A stretch of 64,000 nucleotides of DNA from Kappaphycus alvarezii (Eukaryota > Rhodophyta > Florideophyceae > Gigartinales > Solieriaceae), in NCBI GenBank assembly GCA_002205965.3, contig NADL03000613.1, positions 1,174,833-1,238,832 of the forward strand, in the 5' to 3' direction. Of this stretch, positions 58,570 through 64,000 are shown piece by piece (the first letter of the stretch is position 1; every line of letters begins with the position of its first letter). Both the position numbers and the translations under genes were made by a program. The notes under the pieces were generated by a model. It was not told where the DNA came from. It searched no databases and was given only the letters and a program-made list of their open reading frames with translations.

Positions 58570-61500
58570 AGCTTATCTTTAAGCTCCTCAAATGCAGTCT
58601 GCATTTCCTTGTTCCAGTAAAATTTTCCGTTCTTCGTAGTGCTGGCATGTAACGGTGCTGCAGTTTTGGCGAAATCTTTGATAAATCTTCTGTAATATGA
58701 GGCCAGTCCTAAGAAGCTTCGAACCTCCGTCTTTGAAGCGGGCCTGGGTGCCAACTTGATTTTTTTCGTTTTCTCTGGATCCACTTTAATTCCCTCTTGA
58801 TCGACGATATGACCGAGTAATTGGATAGACGTTTTCGCAAAGAAGCATTTGCTTAACTTAATTTTCAGGCTGTACGCATCTATTCTCTCCACCACAGTCT
58901 TGACATGCGATATGTGCTGATCCAAGGTTTTTGAGAATATCACCACATCATCGATATAAACTCTTGCAAATGGAAGTCCTTTCAAAACCTCGTTCATCAT
59001 TCTTTGGAATGTAGCTGGGGCATTCATGAGACCAAAAGGCATCACTTCGAACCTGAATGTACCGGCTTTGCTGGTAAAAGTTGTTATTTCCTTACATTTT
59101 TCATCTAATGGAATCTGCCAATAACCAGTGTAAAGATCAATTGAGGTGAAGTATCTCCCGTCCTTCAAGTCCTCGAGGATTTCTTCCATGTTTGGAATCG
59201 GAAATCGATCGGGTATCATTCTCTGGTTCAGCTGTCGGTAATCGACGCAAAAGCGAAGTTTTCCATCTTTCTTTGGTGCTATCACAACTGGAAATGACCA
59301 TGGGGATGAAACTGGCCGAATAATATCATTTTCCAGCATACTTGTAACATTCTCTGAGATAAATTGGTCATATTTTGGCGGTTGACGTCTAGGCCTGTGG
59401 TAAATTGGTTGAGTATCGGTAAGTTCAAATGAGTGAGTGACCGGTACACTTGCTTGTCTTAAATCTGATACACTCCATGCAATTACTTCGGAAGATGCTA
59501 ACATGTCGGATATTTTCAGTGAGGCGGCGGCGGGAAGGTGCTGCACTTTTCCTTGGATTTCTGCCATTTGGCGCCTTTTCTTCTGATTCTCCTCAATATT
59601 TTGAAGGACCTTTTCCGGCGTGCTCACATCTTCAGATATGGAATCCGATATATTCCTGTTTTCCTTGCAATTGTAATCTTCTTTCATGCTCCGAATTCCG
59701 TCCTTTGATTCGATATTATCGCAAAAAGAAACACATTCAGGTGTCACACCTACCCTAGAATTCCAGTCTTCATCTGTTTCAAACCCAGAATCATAATCAT
59801 CCCATGCCATGTTCAGTATCCCCCGAGCGTACCCTTCTCCACTTCCGAAAGTGTTAGTTGGTTCGAAATCTTCGCTGTCATAGCTAGAAGTGAAATCTTC
59901 ACTGTCCGTTTCTTTCAAATCTACCGGATGTGTGCTTTTGTCGAAATCCAGGGGCATCTTCACGGTTCTGCCGTCAACATTAACTGAAACGATTTGGTTG
60001 CCCAAGTCAATGCAGGTCCCTAGTCTTTCCATGGTAGGGCAGCCAATGATTGCATCGAAAGGGAGATCAGGCATGACAAGAAAGTCTAAATCAACTTTAG
60101 AGTCCCCAAAGAACACGGAAACCTTGTCAACAGTGCCCATGCATTTTGATACGGTTCCATCCGCCACAGTTATTCTTCGAGTAGTTGGAATAATTTCAAG
60201 ACCTAGATCTGTCACCAAAGTTTCTGAAATAAGGTTTGGAACAGCGCCCGAATCGAAAAGAGCTTGGGTTTGCATTCCCAATACTTTGACTGGTACTAGT
60301 TTAAGACGTCTTGGTGCTGTCGAGGCCGATTGAAGAAACAGTTTCTTACCCTTAGCGGACTTATTAGACCTGATAATTTTTTTGAGTTCTTTCCTCGCGT
60401 CCTCTGCGTCGCCCCTCAAAAGTTGACCAAACGTTATCCCAGTTGGGGCTGATGCAAGCTCAGCCACCAAATTGTACTTCTTCACATATTCTAGTACGTC
60501 CTTTGGGATATTCTTAAATTTCTTACTCTTTTTCGTCTTCTTGGCCGGAGTGACTCCAACTCCTGGAACAACTTGATCAGACCTCTTGGTTCGAGGAGGT
60601 ACAGGTGCTGGGATATGTTCCAGCATTCCATAATCTAGCCTAGGTTTCTTCGATAAAATGTTCCCTTCCCCATCCCTTTTTGTCACATTGACTTGACTGA
60701 TTTCTTCAGCGATGGATACGTTACCGGCATCCGTCAACTTGTGATCCTTTCTGTTTTGTAAGATTTTCATCTCTGGTCCTGACTCGCTCCTTGCGTCCGA
60801 TAAATTTGCTTTTCTGTTGTCTTTAGACCAGCAGTTACTTTCATGATGCCCATATCGACCGCACTTTCCACAACGAGTGTTTCTATGTGGATTATCAGGA
60901 CACCTATTTGCAAAGTGTCCAGGCTTGTGACAGTAGGAACAGACTTCTGCGGCCTTGGGGGCCCCAGACTGGTTCTTCTTAATGGTAAGAGTAAGGCTTT
61001 CCAACTGCGAGGTTATCATGTCAAGTCGATTATCGAATCGGGTTTCCAACCTTTCTTCCAAGTTTTTGACATCGCTCCTGACTGATTCCAATGCTGCTGC
61101 GCTAGTCGCTGGCCTTTGATAATTCTTTTCAGGATGTACGATCGGCATAGATGTACGGGTTTCCGTCGGCATTTCACTTAGTGACTGAAACGTCTCCGAA
61201 TTTTTGACAAATTCTACTATGGTACCCTTCAGTTCATTAAAAGTGTGAGGGCCCTTGATGAGGAGGAAATCGGAGAGCCGCTTATCCCCCATCGCCGCCT
61301 TACGCAGCATTCCGTACTTGGCTTGGGCGTTGAACCCAGCCTTTTCATAGAGATCACACAAGTATACCAATGAGCTTAACAAATCGTCGAAGTTGAGCCG
61401 GGCCTCTATGGCGGTACGAATCATCTCATCTGGTTCTACCTCCTTAGCATATTCTTTCACAAGCCACTCACATACCTCACCGAAGTTACGCCCATTCCCG

Positions 61501-61694
61501 TTAAGAGACCACCCGTTGATAAACTTGGCCTTATATTTGTGCTTTGCGTCACCATGAAGATAGGCGAAGATACTTTCGGCCTTCTCTTCATCGCTCTTCT
61601 CACGCATCACAACGTTGACATATGTATAGAGAAACTCCTCAACGTCTTCATTCTTGCCCCCTGTGAACGTTATACGAGCAGCGTTGAGATCCAT
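58422..61694 (-). CDS. Gag-protease-RT polyprotein, element 2
   Basis: 1090-codon uninterrupted frame from ATG 61694. Capsid-like 1-200, coiled-coil-like 205-240, CCHC knuckles 252-265 and 275-288, protease DSGA at about 480, acidic linker about 600-740, and RT about 790-1000 with YIDD at about 913-916. The last ~25 codons are out of frame after a C5 run (C6 in element 1). Gag and pol are therefore fused in one frame, with no frameshift signal between them. The start is the first ATG 90 bp inside the LTR. Confidence 0.94.
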   Translation of the reverse strand: MDLNAARITFTGGKNEDVEEFLYTYVNVVMREKSDEEKAESIFAYLHGDAKHKYKAKFINGWSLNGNGRNFGEVCEWLVKEYAKEVEPDEMIRTAIEARLNFDDLLSSLVYLCDLYEKAGFNAQAKYGMLRKAAMGDKRLSDFLLIKGPHTFNELKGTIVEFVKNSETFQSLSEMPTETRTSMPIVHPEKNYQRPATSAAALESVRSDVKNLEERLETRFDNRLDMITSQLESLTLTIKKNQSGAPKAAEVCSYCHKPGHFANRCPDNPHRNTRCGKCGRYGHHESNCWSKDNRKANLSDARSESGPEMKILQNRKDHKLTDAGNVSIAEEISQVNVTKRDGEGNILSKKPRLDYGMLEHIPAPVPPRTKRSDQVVPGVGVTPAKKTKKSKKFKNIPKDVLEYVKKYNLVAELASAPTGITFGQLLRGDAEDARKELKKIIRSNKSAKGKKLFLQSASTAPRRLKLVPVKVLGMQTQALFDSGAVPNLISETLVTDLGLEIIPTTRRITVADGTVSKCMGTVDKVSVFFGDSKVDLDFLVMPDLPFDAIIGCPTMERLGTCIDLGNQIVSVNVDGRTVKMPLDFDKSTHPVDLKETDSEDFTSSYDSEDFEPTNTFGSGEGYARGILNMAWDDYDSGFETDEDWNSRVGVTPECVSFCDNIESKDGIRSMKEDYNCKENRNISDSISEDVSTPEKVLQNIEENQKKRRQMAEIQGKVQHLPAAASLKISDMLASSEVIAWSVSDLRQASVPVTHSFELTDTQPIYHRPRRQPPKYDQFISENVTSMLENDIIRPVSSPWSFPVVIAPKKDGKLRFCVDYRQLNQRMIPDRFPIPNMEEILEDLKDGRYFTSIDLYTGYWQIPLDEKCKEITTFTSKAGTFRFEVMPFGLMNAPATFQRMMNEVLKGLPFARVYIDDVVIFSKTLDQHISHVKTVVERIDAYSLKIKLSKCFFAKTSIQLLGHIVDQEGIKVDPEKTKKIKLAPRPASKTEVRSFLGLASYYRRFIKDFAKTAAPLHASTTKNGKFYWNKEMQTAFEELKDKLCVPQCSCIQISRDHLLWRQMPQNGLWVPFCPKKTKTEDYTLFNSQVAL

Positions 61695-61763
61695 GATTAC
61701 AGAAAAGAAATCCCCTCGAATGGTTCCCTAAGACTGCTCAACTCGAATACCTCGGGTGCAACC

Positions 61764-61781
61764 CCCTCCACAAGAGTACCA
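61764..61781 (-). promoter_or_regulatory. Primer-binding site of gypsy element 2
   Basis: CCCTCCACAAGAGTACCA on the plus strand, complement of the element 1 site, two bases inside the 5' LTR. Confidence 0.65.
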
Positions 61782-61783
61782 AA

Positions 61784-63329
61784 TGATAGGGGTAAATCGT
61801 CGGGAGAAGAGATATTCAGAATCAACCACCCCAAGAAGGAGGTGTTGCAAGCGACAAAAGTGCTACCGTGGTATAGTTGAACGAACGAAAAGGAGTGTAT
61901 AGGGACGACAGTTGAATGGGCTACAAGCAAGTATGGAAGGGGCAGGGTCTACCACCTATGCTTAGTGACTAGGGTAAAATAAATGCTTCTTGGGTCTGAA
62001 GTTGACTCTCAACTTCCTAACTATTTGGGACTGAGCTTGAAGCTGTCTGCCAACTTGCTTGACCTCTCCATGAGGAAGCGGTTTACTCAGCTTATATAGA
62101 CTTTTGGCTAACCCTAAAGTCCGAACAAAACTACAGAAGGTACCAGGAAATGCATACAAACAATTTGTGTGGATGATATACTCTAAACAAAAGATACTTA
62201 AGAAACTAACAATCAATGAGGTCCTCTTATTTCCCATTCTCTAAATCAGATCCAAACAACTCCTCTAAAATATCCATGCTGTCCAAGCAGTCCCCACAAA
62301 TATCTGCGAATGGCTCACAGCTCTCTATTCCCTCCTGGGAGATATCTAAACTACTAAAGATATCTCCATCCGGTTCCAGCGTCGGCACCACTTGATCCAT
62401 ACTCTCCAGTCCAGGCCCCACCAGTACAACACTTTCCATGCCCCCATTTTCCCTCATCCAACTCGTCCTCCTCTCATCCTCTCCTCTTCTCTCCTCATCC
62501 TCATCTCATCCTCATCCTCATCCTCATCCTCATCCTCATCCTCCTCTTCAACCTCATCCTCATCCTCATCTCCTCTTCATCCTCATCCTCCCCGTCCTCC
62601 TCGTTATTAACCTCATAGACCAATCCAGGGGCTACCCACTCCTCAAAGGTCTCCCCAGCTCCCTCCTCGATGTCCCACTCCTGACCCTCAGGTACCTCCT
62701 CGGCCTCATCCTCGACGAAGAGCTTGCGGACGAATTCTATTATCTTCTTCTTAGTCTGCCGTCTCAGGTAGTCGTCTGCATCCGTCGGGCCATATACTGC
62801 GAGCGCAAGGCCGTTTAAGGGGCGAGAGGGGCGGTTTTTAGTGATGGGGCGGAGGGGCGAAGGTTGCTCATTTTGGTTGTAAATGATTGTAGACGGAGGA
62901 TAGAGGGTGTTTTGGGTGTGTTGGGGAGAGGAGTGATGAGTAAAATGATCAGGGACGTTTGAAACTTGGAATAAAAAGGTTTAAATAGGCTCCCGGGGCA
63001 GGTTCTATCGATTAGGAATAGGTAAAATAAATCTGCAAGGGATTTTGTAGTAGTGCATTTGCGCCCTTTTTCTCAAAAAAAAATTTGGAGGAGGAGGTAA
63101 GCAAAAAGGGAAAAAGAACTTGATTCGGGATCGATTCAGAGGGGTAGATACAGTATAAAAATATCTAGATAAAATGGAAGTAAATTTGGGGAGGACCGCG
63201 GTAATGATAAGCGAGGTTCAGGGAGGACGAGGAAGGACCGGAACTATAAGCAAATTTGGACAAGGAGAGGTAGTACAGTAAACTATAGGCCTGTAGATGA
63301 CGGCGACAAAAAAAATCTGCGCCTAAACA
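61784..63329 (-). repeat. 5' LTR of gypsy element 2
   Basis: 1546 bp. CTTATATA 62091-62098, acidic ORF remnant, TTTAAATA 62990-62997. It differs from the 3' LTR mainly by indels in the GAGGAT repeat and one extra A at the terminus (CTAAACA). Confidence 0.95.
62227..62889 (-). pseudogene. LTR-encoded acidic protein, 5' LTR of element 2
   Basis: Same protein as 54620-55282. C-terminal part open at 62227-62457, with the N-terminal part (ATG near 62865) in another frame. The acidic repeat (62460-62600) has lost bases at several points, and one G is missing near 62848. Confidence 0.82.
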
Positions 63330-63334
63330 CACCC

Positions 63335-64000
63335 CTTTCTGAATAAATATATGTATCTCAGTCACAGGGGTTTGAGGAAACTCGTTCTGAAGATATGGTA
63401 CACCGTCTGAACAAGGCTCCTTATTGACTTAAGCAATCTGCAAGGGCATGATACACCTTGCTTTATTCTTTTCTAGTATCACTTTGATTTGAAGTCATCT
63501 TATGCAGACCTAAGCCTTATCTTTAGAGAAATGATACAAAATTACCTTGTTATTAGTTTATTTGGATATATTTGGTTGACTGGAAATGACCAAGCTCAAA
63601 TCGAAACTACTTTGAAATCCATGTGTATCCGTTTAAGCCAGAGTGTCTGATGATGTTCAAAGTTTCTTGGGTGCTGTTGTTGATTCTAGTAGGGAATAAG
63701 TAAGCCACGTCATTCTCCACTCAATGAGCTAGTACTGGTGTTCTTTGGAATGGAAAACTGTGCCACCACAAAGTTCCATTGCCGCTGGGGACTGCTTTGA
63801 ACATATCTGGCACTGTACGTGAGAAGGAGTCGGATGACGTCGAAAAGACTCCGTGCCAACAGCTGGTGGGTTGTCTTTTTCGTTCTTCAAACACGACTCG
63901 GCCAGAATATATCATATGCGGTGGGTTATCTTTCTCGGTTTATGCAGAAAAGCCGAATATTGCTCTGTGGATATGCAAAGCATATACTGCGGTATCTAAA
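63335..64000 (+). pseudogene. Copia RT end and RNase H region
   Basis: Resumes copia RT after element 2: a QGFEE-like segment, VHRLNKAPY-L-KQSARA (about 63395-63450), LTGNDQAQIETTL near 63580, ALNISGTVREKESDD and QQLVGCLFRSSNTTRPEYI (63860-63915), the conserved block before RNase H. Several stops. Truncated by the window end. Confidence 0.8.

Larger units (their letters stand above)
54177..63329 (-). mobile_element. Ty3/gypsy element 2, full length, TSD CACCC
   Basis: 9153-bp minus-strand element with CACCC at 54172-54176 and 63330-63334, nested in the copia RT. It has the same organisation as element 1, with the longest intact gag-pol frame and the only uninterrupted acidic LTR ORF. LTRs are 1566 and 1546 bp. 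Confidence 0.96.
46759..64000 (+). mobile_element. Ty1/copia element, split twice and cut by window end
   Basis: Copia order is kept across three exposed parts: LTR, gag, protease and start of integrase (46759-48867); rest of integrase and start of RT (53055-54176); RT end and RNase H (63335-64000). The interruptions are an RT-B LINE and gypsy element 2. It is itself inserted in an RT-A fragment. Copia class follows from integrase preceding RT. Confidence 0.88.

Noticed and set aside
1..64000. Host protein-coding, tRNA or rRNA genes
   Set aside because: None could be supported; every longer frame was traced to a retroelement, a DNA transposon or a shadow frame. Very short or intron-rich host exons could have been missed by eye.

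Overview
The window is eukaryotic and repeat-dominated. It shows no bacterial operons, rRNA or tRNA genes, and I found no host gene I can name. Almost every base can be assigned to nested retroelements: Ty3/gypsy elements of one superfamily, one Ty1/copia element, two kinds of non-LTR (LINE-like) retrotransposon with a C-terminal restriction-like endonuclease, a pogo/Tigger-type DNA transposon remnant, and a short dispersed repeat. The host is probably a compact but transposon-rich protist or alga. A red alga such as Chondrus is my guess from general impression only; no marker gene here fixes it.

Layout. (1) 1-10454 and 15122-20296 are the two arms of a large, nearly identical inverted duplication. 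Each arm holds an LTR (TSD CACCC) inserted in an RT-A retrotransposon, short dispersed repeats, and a segment with a 97-codon ORF. Only the left arm also carries gypsy element 3 (3572-8859, TSD CATAC); the right arm keeps the empty site. (2) 10455-15121 is the spacer: two LTRs facing each other (10455-12963) and about 2.1 kb without a recognisable gene. (3) 20504-23300 is a pile-up of RT-A 3' ends with three endonuclease modules and a deleted 5' piece. (4) 23320-about 30290 is a decayed gypsy element (element 4, minus strand) holding a pogo-like transposase remnant. (5) 30300-33876 holds an RT-B fragment, a divergent LTR and RT-A pieces. (6) 33882-42973 is gypsy element 1 (plus strand, TSD GACTC), inserted in an RT-A copy that resumes at 42974-45900. 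(7) 46759-64000 is a copia element split twice: by an RT-B LINE (48868-53042, 12-bp TSD) and by gypsy element 2 (54177-63329, minus strand, TSD CACCC). Copia reverse transcriptase/RNase H resumes at 63335 and runs off the window.

The most unusual signal is inside the gypsy LTRs. They are about 1.4-1.6 kb long and carry an ORF for a small, extremely acidic protein in U3. It has its own upstream TATTTAAA box, while a second box (CTATATAAG) lies downstream where the genomic RNA should start. Recognisable relatives of this protein occur in at least five diverged LTR lineages here. The same elements extend pol beyond integrase with an unfamiliar domain of about 130 residues, present in tandem duplicate and joined by an Arg/Ser-rich linker. 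Together these suggest a gypsy lineage with two accessory functions, one encoded in the LTR (resembling an acidic transactivator) and one fused to pol.

Most ORFs are broken by single-base indels, often in homopolymers. Some may be assembly errors, but several are shared between copies and are therefore old.
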